A DNA stretch of 64,000 nucleotides from Halalkalibacter sp. APA_J-10(15). Its GTDB lineage: Bacteria > Bacillota > Bacilli > Bacillales > Bacillaceae_D. Positions 1 through 8,133 of the stretch are shown piece after piece. Both the position numbers and the translations under genes were made by a program. Numbering within the stretch: position 1 is the stretch's first letter; each line of letters opens with the position of its first letter. Under the pieces are notes generated by a model that saw only the letters and a list, made by a program, of their open reading frames with translations, was not told where the DNA came from and made no database searches. The DNA is taken from contig NZ_JALKEV010000001.1 of the NCBI RefSeq assembly GCF_023017105.1, positions 372,001 through 436,000 on the forward strand, in the 5' to 3' direction.

Positions 1-1503
1 TTTAATTTGGAGATTATTTCAGATCGACATGACGGGATGAAAATTACAGGAGAAGAAGATAAGATCAGGTTCTGCCTTTCTGAGTATTTGTTCAATGCAA
101 AAAGTACAGATGTCTATAATGACTTGTTTCCAGAGAATGAAATTGCTTTGTTAAAGGAAATAACGTTACATGCCTTATTAAAACACCATTTGAAATTAAC
201 GGATGTCGCCTTAGTCAATTTCATTATTCATATTGACATTACGATTAAACGACTCTTAAACAAGCGAATATTGAACTATAACCTTAAGGCAATTGAACGA
301 TTAAAGGATACAAAAGAATTGATCGTCGTTCAAGAAATCATTGATGAAATTCAATCAAAGTTAAACATCAGTCTTCAAACAGAGGTGTTTTATATTACAC
401 AGCACCTTTTAGCTAGTAGCAGGTTATCTGGCAGTTCTATGAATACAAAAGAGTACAGACGAATAGAGGATATGCTTCAAGATGTCATCGTTGAAATTAA
501 AAGAAAGACGTCCATTGACTTAAGTGAGGATACGAAACTAAAGGAAGGGCTTATACTCCATCTCAGTGTTGCATTAAAAAGAATCGAATATAAGATGAAC
601 ATCCGAAATGAAGTTCTAAATAGTATTAAAAATAACTACCCACTTGCCTTTCAGCTTGCAGCCATTGCAAGTAACAAAATAAATAAAATGACTAATTTGC
701 GAATTGATGAAAATGAAATCGGCTATATAGCGATTCATTTTGGAGTGGCTTTAGAGAAAAAAGGATTGAATCAGCAAGGAATGAAGAAAGTAATGATTGT
801 ATGTGGTTCAGGTATCGCAACAGCGTCGTTAATTAGAGAGAAGATATTAAATTATTATGGTCATCAAGTGAGTGTGATCGAAACCATTAGTTTAGCCGAG
901 TTTAAGGAAGAGATGTTGAATCAGGTCGATATGGTTGTTTCAACCGTACCTATTCCTCATCTCAAATCAGACAAACTTATTATGATTAATCCTATCATCA
1001 GCAACAAGGATTTATTAATCATCCAGAATAGGATGAGGAATGAGGCCTCTCACATTGATTGGATAACGTATCGAAATATCTTTAAAGAAGATTTATTTAT
1101 AAAAAATCTCTCATTACGATCGAGAGACGACGTCCTTGATTATGTTACTACATTAATGGAAGAAAAAAATTATATTGATAGGCAAACGAAAGAGTCGATC
1201 TATGAAAGAGAAAATATGGCTTCTACAGAGCTTGGCAACCTTTTAGCAATTCCTCATCCTCTAGATAATAATATGGCGAATACAGCTATTGCGGTTTGTA
1301 TTTTAAATAAACCGATAACGTGGGATAAAGAAAAAGTCCAAGTAATCATTGTACTGAGTGTTTCTAAAAAGGAGCAAAGAAGATGGGAAGTCCTCTTCAA
1401 ACAACTCTATCGATTTTTAATAGAAGACTTAGGAATTGCAAAACTAATATCAGAGTATCATTATCATGACTTTTTAAGAAAGCTAGCAAAGTATAAGGAG
1501 TAA
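1..1503 (+). CDS. PRD-domain PTS transcriptional regulator (LicR/MtlR/BglG-like), 5' truncated by window edge
   Basis: The reading frame is open from base 1, and the TTG at 7 is internal, so the N-terminal DNA- or RNA-binding part lies outside the window. Counting from codon 7, two PTS regulation domains are visible at about residues 50-150 (FIIHIDITIKR) and 155-255 (LILHLSVALKR and IGYIAIHFG), each with conserved phospho-acceptor histidines. A IIB-like domain follows with Cys266 in VCGSGIATA, then a IIA-like domain with His417 in IPHP. Such proteins are known to be activated or inhibited by PTS phosphorylation. The gene ends 5 bp before the IIA gene, so it probably controls the PTS operon that follows. 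The domain order is clear; whether the missing part binds DNA or RNA cannot be seen. Confidence 0.9.
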   Translation, partial: FNLEIISDRHDGMKITGEEDKIRFCLSEYLFNAKSTDVYNDLFPENEIALLKEITLHALLKHHLKLTDVALVNFIIHIDITIKRLLNKRILNYNLKAIERLKDTKELIVVQEIIDEIQSKLNISLQTEVFYITQHLLASSRLSGSSMNTKEYRRIEDMLQDVIVEIKRKTSIDLSEDTKLKEGLILHLSVALKRIEYKMNIRNEVLNSIKNNYPLAFQLAAIASNKINKMTNLRIDENEIGYIAIHFGVALEKKGLNQQGMKKVMIVCGSGIATASLIREKILNYYGHQVSVIETISLAEFKEEMLNQVDMVVSTVPIPHLKSDKLIMINPIISNKDLLIIQNRMRNEASHIDWITYRNIFKEDLFIKNLSLRSRDDVLDYVTTLMEEKNYIDRQTKESIYERENMASTELGNLLAIPHPLDNNMANTAIAVCILNKPITWDKEKVQVIIVLSVSKKEQRRWEVLFKQLYRFLIEDLGIAKLISEYHYHDFLRKLAKYKE

Positions 1504-1508
1504 ATCGT

Positions 1509-1952
1509 ATGAATGAAACTTATTTCACTGAAAAAAATGTTCAATTTAATGTTGATGCTCTTGATTGGAAAGATGCTATTCATAAGGGTGTCGCGTTATT
1601 GAAAAGAAACGGGTTCGTGAATGAAAAGTATGCAGATGAGGTCATTAACAATGTGAAGGAGTATGGTCCTTATATTGTTATTTCACCAGGGATTGCTATT
1701 CCGCATACTAGGCCAGAGAACGGTGCTTTAGGAGTGGGGGTTAGTCTTATTACGTTAAAAGAACCGATTTATTTCAAAACCTTAGAAACGCCAGTTAAAG
1801 TGCTCATTAGCTTCTCCGCAACAGATAACGAAACACATTTGGAGATCATTAAAGTCATCGTGAAAATTGTGGAGAATGGTCTCATCGATCATATCTCATC
1901 CATTAATTCGATAGAAGGGTTAAATCATTTAATTGGAGGAGGGACGCAATGA
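1509..1952 (+). CDS. PTS sugar transporter subunit IIA (fructose/mannitol/ascorbate type)
   Basis: This 147-residue single-domain protein resembles the EIIA-2 family. The phosphorylatable histidine is in SPGIAIPHTRPE near residue 68. It would take phosphate from HPr and pass it to the IIB protein encoded at 2956-3246, on the cytoplasmic side of the transporter. The SPGIAIPHxRPE form of the motif is closest to the ascorbate/galactitol (UlaC/GatA-like) group, although the sugar cannot be read from sequence. Its stop codon overlaps the start of the next gene (ATGA), which implies translational coupling within the PTS operon. Confidence 0.93.
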   Translation: MNETYFTEKNVQFNVDALDWKDAIHKGVALLKRNGFVNEKYADEVINNVKEYGPYIVISPGIAIPHTRPENGALGVGVSLITLKEPIYFKTLETPVKVLISFSATDNETHLEIIKVIVKIVENGLIDHISSINSIEGLNHLIGGGTQ

Positions 1953-2941
1953 AAAAAGTAGCGATTATTACAAGTGGCGGTGATGGAGCGGGAATTAACT
2001 CAACCATTGAAATGATTTCAAGGAGCAGGTCTATCGATTTATATGGGTTCAATGGTGGATATGACGGAATTCTCCATGATGCACCTGTCCACTTAACTCG
2101 AGAATATTGCGAGAATCGTTCTTTAGATGGGGTTCATCTAATTAGAACATCTAGAAGTAAGCTCCCTTATACAAAAGAGGGTAGAGATCAGTTACATCGC
2201 AAGCTACATGCAGATGGGTATGAATGTTTAATTGTGTGTGGAGGGAATGGCTCCCAGCAAGCAGCACACTTACTAAATTCAGAAGGCACAAATACGATAT
2301 TTATCCCAATGACCGTTGACAATGACGTTAATGGAAGCGATTACAGTGTTGGATTTGACACCGCATTAAATCGAGTACTAGATGTGTTGTTTGGATTACA
2401 TGATACGGCATCAAACATGCCAGGAAGGATATTCTTAGTAGAAGTTCTAGGAGGTCATTCCGGACATCTTGCGCTAGAGAGTGCAGTAGCAGGTGCATGT
2501 GATTTAGCAATCATACCGGAATTCTCGACAGATAGGCATGTGATTAGTGCGCTTGTTGAAGAGAGAATGGAACATAAACAATCCTTTATGATCATGTGCT
2601 CTGAGTCTGCCTATGAAAGTAAGGATTACCAATCTGGAAATCAAGGAGTGTCTTTTCAAATTGCCGATGCTATTGAAGAAAGGACAGGGATTAGAGTGAG
2701 AAAGTCGATCATGGGCTTTTATATACGTGCTGGAAAGCCATCTTTCAAAGATGCGCTAGTTGCGTCCCGAATAGGTGCAGTTGCGACAGAATGTATTCTA
2801 GACGAACGGCTTGGTGTCATGATTGGTGTCAAAGGAGATAAGGTGCGGCCATTAAACTTACAAGATGTTATCACACAAAATAAAACGTTAGATCATCGGC
2901 TATTAGATCTTGCGAAGAAAAACAAAATTGTTATTCATTAA
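1949..2941 (+). CDS. Divergent 6-phosphofructokinase-family sugar-phosphate kinase
   Basis: The 330-residue product has the normal PfkA length and core motifs: TSGGDGAGINSTI near the N terminus (usual form TSGGDxPGxN), TVDNDVNGSDYSVGFDTAL with the catalytic TxDND, and NMPGRIFLVEVLGGHSGHLAL. Two positions differ from housekeeping PfkA. The GGDGS loop that binds Mg-nucleotide reads GGNGS, and the MGR motif that contacts fructose 6-phosphate reads LGG. The gene lies inside a PTS operon that also encodes a class II aldolase. I infer it phosphorylates the imported sugar phosphate (tagatose 6-phosphate or a similar ketose) to a bisphosphate for that aldolase. The ATG overlaps the IIA stop. Family assignment is firm; substrate and phosphoryl donor are not known. 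Confidence 0.85.
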   Translation: MKKVAIITSGGDGAGINSTIEMISRSRSIDLYGFNGGYDGILHDAPVHLTREYCENRSLDGVHLIRTSRSKLPYTKEGRDQLHRKLHADGYECLIVCGGNGSQQAAHLLNSEGTNTIFIPMTVDNDVNGSDYSVGFDTALNRVLDVLFGLHDTASNMPGRIFLVEVLGGHSGHLALESAVAGACDLAIIPEFSTDRHVISALVEERMEHKQSFMIMCSESAYESKDYQSGNQGVSFQIADAIEERTGIRVRKSIMGFYIRAGKPSFKDALVASRIGAVATECILDERLGVMIGVKGDKVRPLNLQDVITQNKTLDHRLLDLAKKNKIVIH

Positions 2942-2955
2942 AGGAGGTGAAATCT

Positions 2956-3246
2956 ATGTTAAACATATTAGTCGTCTGTGGAGCTGGGTTAGGAAGTAGC
3001 TTTGCTTGCCAAATGAGTGTGGAATCGGTTCTTCAAGAGCTAGGAGTAAGTGCATCAGTAGACCATTCAGACATATCGTCAGCTGGTGGTTCAAGAGCTG
3101 ATATTATTATTTCTGGTAAGAATTTCGAATCGCAGTTTAGTAGGTATGATTTACCGATGGATCTTATTTTTCTTGACCGATTGGTTGATAAAAATGAGAT
3201 TAAAGAAAAATTAGTTCCCGTCTTAGAAGCTAAAGGAGAGTTATAA
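2956..3246 (+). CDS. PTS sugar transporter subunit IIB
   Basis: This 96-residue IIB protein begins MLNILVVCGAGLGSS, where the cysteine is the phosphorylated residue and the following loop is the usual phosphate-binding turn. A GTG codon at 2947 lies in frame, but the AAGGAGGTG at 2941-2949 is a near-perfect Shine-Dalgarno 7 nt before the ATG at 2956, so the GTG is part of the ribosome binding site. IIB carries phosphate from the IIA protein to sugar bound by IIC. It resembles the UlaB/SgaB-GatB group. It sits between the PFK-like gene and IIC in one operon. Confidence 0.92.
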   Translation: MLNILVVCGAGLGSSFACQMSVESVLQELGVSASVDHSDISSAGGSRADIIISGKNFESQFSRYDLPMDLIFLDRLVDKNEIKEKLVPVLEAKGEL

Positions 3247-3263
3247 CTAAGGGAGGGTAATCG

Positions 3264-4547
3264 ATGTTTATTATTGATTTTATTGTCGAAAGTATTTTGA
3301 CCCAGGCTTCGATCACGATTGCTTTGATCGCATTTATTGGGTTAATGCTACAGAGAAAAGCCTTTGGTGAGGTGATGTCAGGTAGCTTTAAGACCATGCT
3401 TGGATTTTTAGTACTATCTGCAGGTGCTTCCATTATTGTTGGTTCACTCGTTTATTTTGGGGAAATATTCTCTGAAGGGTTTGGTATGCAAGGTATAGTC
3501 CCATCCATTGAGGCTATAAACGGTCAAGCGATGAATGATTTAGGACTTGGAAACCAAATTGCTCTAACCTTTTTAGCAATTTTTGTATTCAACATTATCT
3601 TTGCTCGCTTGACGAGATGGAAATATATATTTTTAACAGGCCAAGCGATATTGTGGATGGCGACGATGACTACTGTATTTGGTAGTGTTGCTGGTTTAAC
3701 GGGGATATCTCTCATTATTGTTGGTGGGATCGTTGGTGGATTCTTTGCGGTAGCGATGCCTGCTATCGCTCAACCGATTGTCAGGAAAATTACGAAATCA
3801 GATGATATTGCGTTAGGGCACTTTTGTACGATTGGATACATTTTTGCGGCGGGAGTATCAAAAGTGGTTGGTAAAGGTTCTAAGTCTACTGAGGATATTA
3901 AGTTTCCTAAAGGACTTGGCTTTCTATCAGATACGTATCTATCCGTTGCGGTTGTCATGATCCCGTTATATGTTATTACTGCTATTTTTGCAGGAGCAAC
4001 ATTTGGTTCGGAGTTCTCTGGAGATATTAATTATCTCGTCTATGCTTTCTTACAAGCCGTCCAATTTGTTGTTGGTGTTTATGTACTATTGTCTGGAGTT
4101 AGGTTGCTGTTAGCAGAAATTGTCCCAGCGTTTAGAGGGATTGCTTTAAAGGTAGTTCCAGATGCAAAACCAGCTTTAGATTGCCCTGTATTATTCCCAT
4201 ATGCACCTAATGCTGTAACAGCCGGCTTTATCACGACGACGATAGGAACGGTTATTGCCATGTTTGTTCTTCCTTGGTTTGGGTTGGCAATGATTTTACC
4301 AGGAATGTTAACAAACTTCTTCGCTGGGGGAACGGCTGGTATATTCATGAATGCGGTAGGTGGACGAAGAGGAGTTCTAATTGGTGGGATTGCTCATGGG
4401 TTCTTTATTACTTTACTTCCGGCACTTCTAGTTCCACATTTTAATAGCTTTGGCTTTGTTAATTCAACGGCAACCGATGTAGATACTGTAAGTGCAGCAT
4501 TATTTTATCAATGGTTACTGAGCCCAATCTTGAATTTGTTTAGTTAG
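3264..4547 (+). CDS. PTS membrane permease subunit IIC (UlaA/SgaT-like)
   Basis: This 427-residue polytopic membrane protein has about ten hydrophobic segments and motifs of the ascorbate-type IIC family: GSFKTMLGFLVLSAGASIIVGSL near the N terminus, GVRLLLAEIVPAFRGIA around residue 280 and DCPVLFPYAPNAVTAGF after it. It would transport the sugar while IIB phosphorylates it. The start follows AGGGAGGG with good spacing. The ascorbate family also takes up other sugars and sugar acids. The PFK-like kinase and aldolase in the same operon fit a hexose or ketose better than ascorbate. Confidence 0.92.
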   Translation: MFIIDFIVESILTQASITIALIAFIGLMLQRKAFGEVMSGSFKTMLGFLVLSAGASIIVGSLVYFGEIFSEGFGMQGIVPSIEAINGQAMNDLGLGNQIALTFLAIFVFNIIFARLTRWKYIFLTGQAILWMATMTTVFGSVAGLTGISLIIVGGIVGGFFAVAMPAIAQPIVRKITKSDDIALGHFCTIGYIFAAGVSKVVGKGSKSTEDIKFPKGLGFLSDTYLSVAVVMIPLYVITAIFAGATFGSEFSGDINYLVYAFLQAVQFVVGVYVLLSGVRLLLAEIVPAFRGIALKVVPDAKPALDCPVLFPYAPNAVTAGFITTTIGTVIAMFVLPWFGLAMILPGMLTNFFAGGTAGIFMNAVGGRRGVLIGGIAHGFFITLLPALLVPHFNSFGFVNSTATDVDTVSAALFYQWLLSPILNLFS

Positions 4548-4561
4548 GGAGGGGGAGTAGA

Positions 4562-4948
4562 ATGTTTTTCTTCAAGTCTAAAAAAAAGGCTGTAAAAGAT
4601 TCAGAAGATACTTCAGTGACGGTCAATAAAAACCAACTCAATAATGAGATAGACGTACTTGTGTTACAACTTCCCAAAGCGGAGGGGAGCGAACGAATTG
4701 ATTTATTAAATAGGATCGGTAGCCTGTATTTTGAATTAGACAATTTCGATCAATCGATTATGCACTATGAAATGAGTATTTCAGAGAATCAAACATTAGG
4801 AAAGGCTTATACGGACCTAATTAAACTCTATAATCTAAAAAGAAAAGAGGCATCCTCTAAAAAGGATCATGATTCGGTTCAATTCTATTTGAATAAATCT
4901 GATGAACTAATGAAGTTAACGAAAAATTCGATTCGAGAAAGAATGTAG
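4562..4948 (+). CDS. Small tetratricopeptide-repeat-like protein
   Basis: This is a 128-residue soluble protein with a lysine-rich start (MFFFKSKKKAVK) and one recognisable TPR-like helical pair, RIGSLYFELDNFDQSIMHYEMSISENQTLGKAYTDL-type spacing around residues 55-95. No signal peptide or enzyme motif is visible. The strong GGGAGGGGG ribosome binding site and its position between IIC and the aldolase show that it belongs to the PTS operon. It may act as a protein-binding accessory to the transporter or kinase, but nothing in the sequence proves this. Confidence 0.75.
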   Translation: MFFFKSKKKAVKDSEDTSVTVNKNQLNNEIDVLVLQLPKAEGSERIDLLNRIGSLYFELDNFDQSIMHYEMSISENQTLGKAYTDLIKLYNLKRKEASSKKDHDSVQFYLNKSDELMKLTKNSIRERM

Positions 4949-4958
4949 AAAGGGGTAC

Positions 4959-5804
4959 ATGATGCTACAGAACTTAAAACAATTGTTTGAAGATAACGAG
5001 GGGAAAAGAGCGATTGGGGCATTTAATGTTCATTGTTTGGAAATGTTACCTGCGATGTTAGAAGGTGCAAAAGACTTGGAGGCCCCTATTATACTGCAAA
5101 CATCGTTAGGAACAGCAGAATATATTGGCTTTGATTTGCTTGTATCTAGTATAGAAACATTAGTAGAACGATTAGATGTTGATGTATGCCTGCATATGGA
5201 TCATTGTAAAGATATAGAAGCTCTCAAGAAAGCGATTGATTCTGGTTATACGTCTGTTATGTATGATGGTTCAAGTTTACCTTTAGATGAAAACATAAAG
5301 AACACTAAGTTTGTCGTCGAGTATGCACATGCGAATGATGCTTCCGTTGAAGGAGAGGTTGGAACGATCGGTGGTGCTGAGGAAGGAGTGGTCGTCTCGG
5401 AAGAAGATGCTATCTATACCGACCCTGCCGATGCTTACAAATTTGTAAGAGAAACAGGAGTTGATGCTATTGCAGTTGCGATTGGTACGACTCATGGCCA
5501 ATATAAATCAAAAGCCAAAATTAACTTCGAATTGCTTGAGAAACTATCTTCAAATTTGAAAGGTGTTGGATTAGTCCTTCATGGAGGAACTGGTGTATCA
5601 GATGAAGATATGAGAAGGTGTGTAGCAAACGGAATGAAAAAAGTAAATGTTGGAACAGAACTGAATAAATCCTATATTGAGGAAGTTAATAAAACCTTTT
5701 CTACAGCAACTCCATTAACTTCCCTGAGAAAACTTCTATTACCTGCCAATAATAGAATAAAGGATATCGTGATGGAAAAGACTGAACTGTTCCAACTGAA
5801 ATAA
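4959..5804 (+). CDS. Class II ketose-bisphosphate aldolase (fructose/tagatose type)
   Basis: The 281-residue protein has the zinc ligands and active-site motifs of class II aldolases: GAFNVHCLEM near residue 23, HMDHCKD around 84, EGEVGTIGG near 135, GTTHGQY near 180 and LHGGTG near 208. It would cleave a ketose 1,6-bisphosphate to dihydroxyacetone phosphate plus an aldehyde phosphate. Directly adjacent ATG codons occur at 4959 and 4962; the GAAAGGGG site favours the second slightly. The GatY/KbaY-like length and the company of a PTS and a PFK-like kinase suggest tagatose or a related sugar. FBP as the substrate cannot be excluded. Confidence 0.92.
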   Translation: MMLQNLKQLFEDNEGKRAIGAFNVHCLEMLPAMLEGAKDLEAPIILQTSLGTAEYIGFDLLVSSIETLVERLDVDVCLHMDHCKDIEALKKAIDSGYTSVMYDGSSLPLDENIKNTKFVVEYAHANDASVEGEVGTIGGAEEGVVVSEEDAIYTDPADAYKFVRETGVDAIAVAIGTTHGQYKSKAKINFELLEKLSSNLKGVGLVLHGGTGVSDEDMRRCVANGMKKVNVGTELNKSYIEEVNKTFSTATPLTSLRKLLLPANNRIKDIVMEKTELFQLK

Positions 5805-5916
5805 AACCTATTTGTATACATTATTATAAAGAGATTAGAGAGAATAGTAAACGATTTTGTTTAAAGTTGTACGAAATGAGCTATTGTCCGTTCATAAGAG
5901 AAAGCTAGTAATAGAG

Positions 5917-5949
5917 GCAGGTCTACTTAGATTTTATGAGTAGGCCTGC
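5917..5949 (+). terminator. Stem-loop after the PTS operon
   Basis: GCAGGTCTACT and AGTAGGCCTGC pair over 11 bp with one G-U, around an 11-nt loop, followed by a short T-rich stretch (CGATTCGTTTTGT). The T-tract is weak, so termination may be partial. It lies 113 bp after the aldolase gene and is the best candidate end of that operon. Confidence 0.55.
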
Positions 5950-6285
5950 GATTCGTTTTGTCGAAGTCGTTGTGAAGTTCAGCAGAGCTAAGGCGATCTA
6001 ATAATAAGATCATCATATGACGCCATTTACGAGCGTTGTATTAGCAGGATGAGTTGAAATAGAGGCAGGAGGAACCGCTCAGAGCGGAAATCAGGCAGGA
6101 TGGAGTGAATAAAGGAATGAGGAAACCATATGCGTATAGAAGGAAACGTCAAACTGAAATCATACATTATAAAAATCGAACTAGACGGACCAAATGAATG
6201 TGGAAGACGTTTCTAATTAATTTGTTTATAATGGAAGCATCTTATTCAAAAGTAATCGAATCCAAGTTTAAAAAGGATGATTTCA
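5950..6285 (+). promoter_or_regulatory. Upstream region of the response regulator with a TATAAT -10
   Basis: This stretch has no convincing gene. A perfect TATAAT at 6227-6232 is the likely -10 for the response regulator, but no TTGACA-like -35 sits at the right distance. A 28-codon open frame at 6130-6216 starts with ATG near a GAGG, but it resembles nothing I recognise and is probably not real. Confidence 0.4.
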
Positions 6286-7440
6286 TTGTATAAAGCGATA
6301 TTAATAGATGATGAGAAGCTTTCTCTAGAACGATTGAAGAAGTTAATACAGGATGTAAGTGATACAGTTGATGTGATAGGGGAGTATGTGAGTCCATTAG
6401 TTGCATTGGAGGATATTCAATATCAAACTCCTGATATCATTTTTCTTGATATCCATATGTCCGAAATGAATGGATTAGAATTTGCTAGTCGTATTCAAGA
6501 GAAGTATTCAAATATTCATATTGTATTTGTAACAGGGTATGATAGCTATGCAATAGAAGCTTTTGAATTATTTGTTTTGGACTACTTGCTAAAACCGATT
6601 CATCCAGAACGGCTGAAAAAAACATTGGAGCGGTTAGGATTACCCCATAAACGCTATGACTGGAACAGTCGAAAAAGCGAAATCTATATTTCCTGTTTTC
6701 AAGAAATCACATTTTATAAGGATAAAGATGAAGAAATCACCATTAAATGGCGTACGAAAAAAACGCTAGAGCTGTTTGCGTATTTGCTTCATCATCGAAA
6801 TAAGTTTGTTGCAAAGGATACGTTGATTGAGTTACTGTGGTCCGATTTTCCGGTAAAGCAAAGCTATCAGCAACTTTATACAGCCATTTACCATTGTCGT
6901 AACGCATTAATAAAAGCGAATGTCGGCGATATCATGATTAAAAGTGTAAATAAAATGAATGCTGGCTACATATTAGAAACAGGTGAATCGATTACATTAG
7001 AAACGGATGAATGGGACTTCTGGATAAATCGTTTTTCCTCTCTTACTCATACTGATTTACCACAATATAAAAAAATGTTTGATCAATATAAAGGGGATTA
7101 CTATGGATCTTATTACTTTCACTGGGCATCGGATGAAATCGAAAGTAGAAGACAGCAATGGTTACAACTTGCGAGATTACTAGCTGATTATTATTTGCAA
7201 CAACAACGCGTCCAGGAAGCTATTGAGATTTATTATACTGTACAACAAAGATGTCCCTACATAGAAGATAGTTATGTTGAGCTAATGAAGCTGCATGCCA
7301 TGTTGCAACAACATATAGCGGTAGAAAACCAATACCATAAGCTAAAAGCAACATTGAGAAGAGAATTTGAAATTGAGCCAAACGAAGAAATAAGGAAATG
7401 GTATGACCAATGGAAGTTAAACAAAGTTCGAATTAGATGA
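6286..7440 (+). CDS. Response regulator with winged-helix and bacterial transcriptional activator (SARP-like) domains
   Basis: Residues 1-120 form a receiver domain (YKAILIDDE, phosphorylatable Asp55 in IIFLDIHMSEMNG, switch FVTGYDSYAIEAF, conserved lysine in DYLLKPIHPERL). Residues about 150-235 are a winged-helix trans_reg_C-like domain. The rest, about 245-380, is the helical BTAD domain typical of SARP activators (WDFWINRF and helical repeats ending EPNEEIRKWYDQW). The frame is open from an ATG at 6277, but AAAAAGGATG at 6270-6279 is the Shine-Dalgarno for the TTG at 6286, which gives the usual MYKAILIDDE start. No histidine kinase is adjacent. The next gene is a large surface protein whose promoter has 11-bp direct repeats, so that gene is the likely target. 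Confidence 0.85.
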   Translation: MYKAILIDDEKLSLERLKKLIQDVSDTVDVIGEYVSPLVALEDIQYQTPDIIFLDIHMSEMNGLEFASRIQEKYSNIHIVFVTGYDSYAIEAFELFVLDYLLKPIHPERLKKTLERLGLPHKRYDWNSRKSEIYISCFQEITFYKDKDEEITIKWRTKKTLELFAYLLHHRNKFVAKDTLIELLWSDFPVKQSYQQLYTAIYHCRNALIKANVGDIMIKSVNKMNAGYILETGESITLETDEWDFWINRFSSLTHTDLPQYKKMFDQYKGDYYGSYYFHWASDEIESRRQQWLQLARLLADYYLQQQRVQEAIEIYYTVQQRCPYIEDSYVELMKLHAMLQQHIAVENQYHKLKATLRREFEIEPNEEIRKWYDQWKLNKVRIR

Positions 7441-7789
7441 GTCAATCCTTCTTTATGATTGATTACCTAATAAATGATTAGAATTATAGCTTGTTTTCGG
7501 TAAACAAAATGAATGGGAGTGTGTTATTTTGTCGTGTATTTGGAAGAAGAGATTTATCCTTTCTTCCGAATACGGATTTAGTATCACCATCTCTACCCAT
7601 CTGATAACTATATTAACCCCGTATGTTTTATCATAATCAATTAGACAAAATCTCCATTTATCTAGAATCTCCTTTTGCTATTTTATATCTACTTAATTTC
7701 TAATTTTTTTAAATATGATAATTAATTTCCTGGAAAGAAGAAAAGACATTCATTTTAAAAAATCATATTTTTCCTTTATCGGTCTATTT
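7441..7789. other. AT-rich intergenic region, no gene seen
   Basis: Only short open frames occur here on either strand. A small hairpin (TCAATC with GATTGA near 7442-7463) follows the response regulator and could weakly terminate it. I see nothing else of substance. Confidence 0.4.
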
Positions 7790-7828
7790 GTTTATGTATA
7801 GTTTATGTATAGTTTTAGAATGTATAAT
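7790..7828 (+). promoter_or_regulatory. Promoter with 11-bp direct repeats before the surface protein
   Basis: GTTTATGTATA occurs exactly twice in tandem at 7790-7800 and 7801-7811. A degenerate third unit, GTTTTAGAATG, fills 7812-7822, and a perfect TATAAT follows at 7823-7828. No good -35 hexamer is present. Tandem repeats with helical-turn spacing placed over the -35 are the known arrangement of SARP-type activator sites. The gene just upstream encodes a regulator with that type of output domain, so I infer it binds here. Confidence 0.6.
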
Positions 7829-7852
7829 ACAAGTGATTATTATGATTTTTTT

Positions 7853-7869
7853 CCTATTATTGTAATAGG
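7853..7869 (+). other. Small hairpin in the 5' leader of the surface protein
   Basis: CCTATTA, TTG and TAATAGG form a perfect 7-bp stem with a 3-nt loop about 20 nt downstream of the expected transcription start. It may stabilise the roughly 300-nt leader. A function is not demonstrated. Confidence 0.35.
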
Positions 7870-8041
7870 TGAATTATGAAGAAAGGTGGGAATCTATTAC
7901 ATACTGAATGACTCATATAGGAACTATTAACGGGTATATCTGAAATGAAAGTATGTTAGACACAGGAAGGGGATGTGTAGACATCTTCCAGCCAAACATT
8001 ACGAATAGTATTGTAACAAGTTGATTGACGAAGGAGAGAAT

Positions 8042-8086
8042 ATGTTTCTGAAAAATTCACAAGATGCAGATTTCTTTTCTACTTAA
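8042..8086 (+). CDS. Possible 14-residue leader peptide
   Basis: ATG at 8042 is preceded by AAGGAGAG at good spacing and opens a frame of 14 codons (MFLKNSQDADFFST) that ends 47 bp before the surface protein start. The ribosome binding site is as good as that of the main gene. It could couple or tune translation of the long mRNA, or be chance. There is no run of regulatory codons. Confidence 0.3.
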   Translation: MFLKNSQDADFFST

Positions 8087-8133
8087 TTATGTTCATATTT
8101 TTATCTGAATAAATATAAAAAAGGAGTTGATAT

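Noticed and set aside
6130-6216. A 28-codon frame upstream of the response regulator
   Set aside because: Only a weak ribosome site, no recognisable family and a -10 element directly after it; not enough to call a gene.
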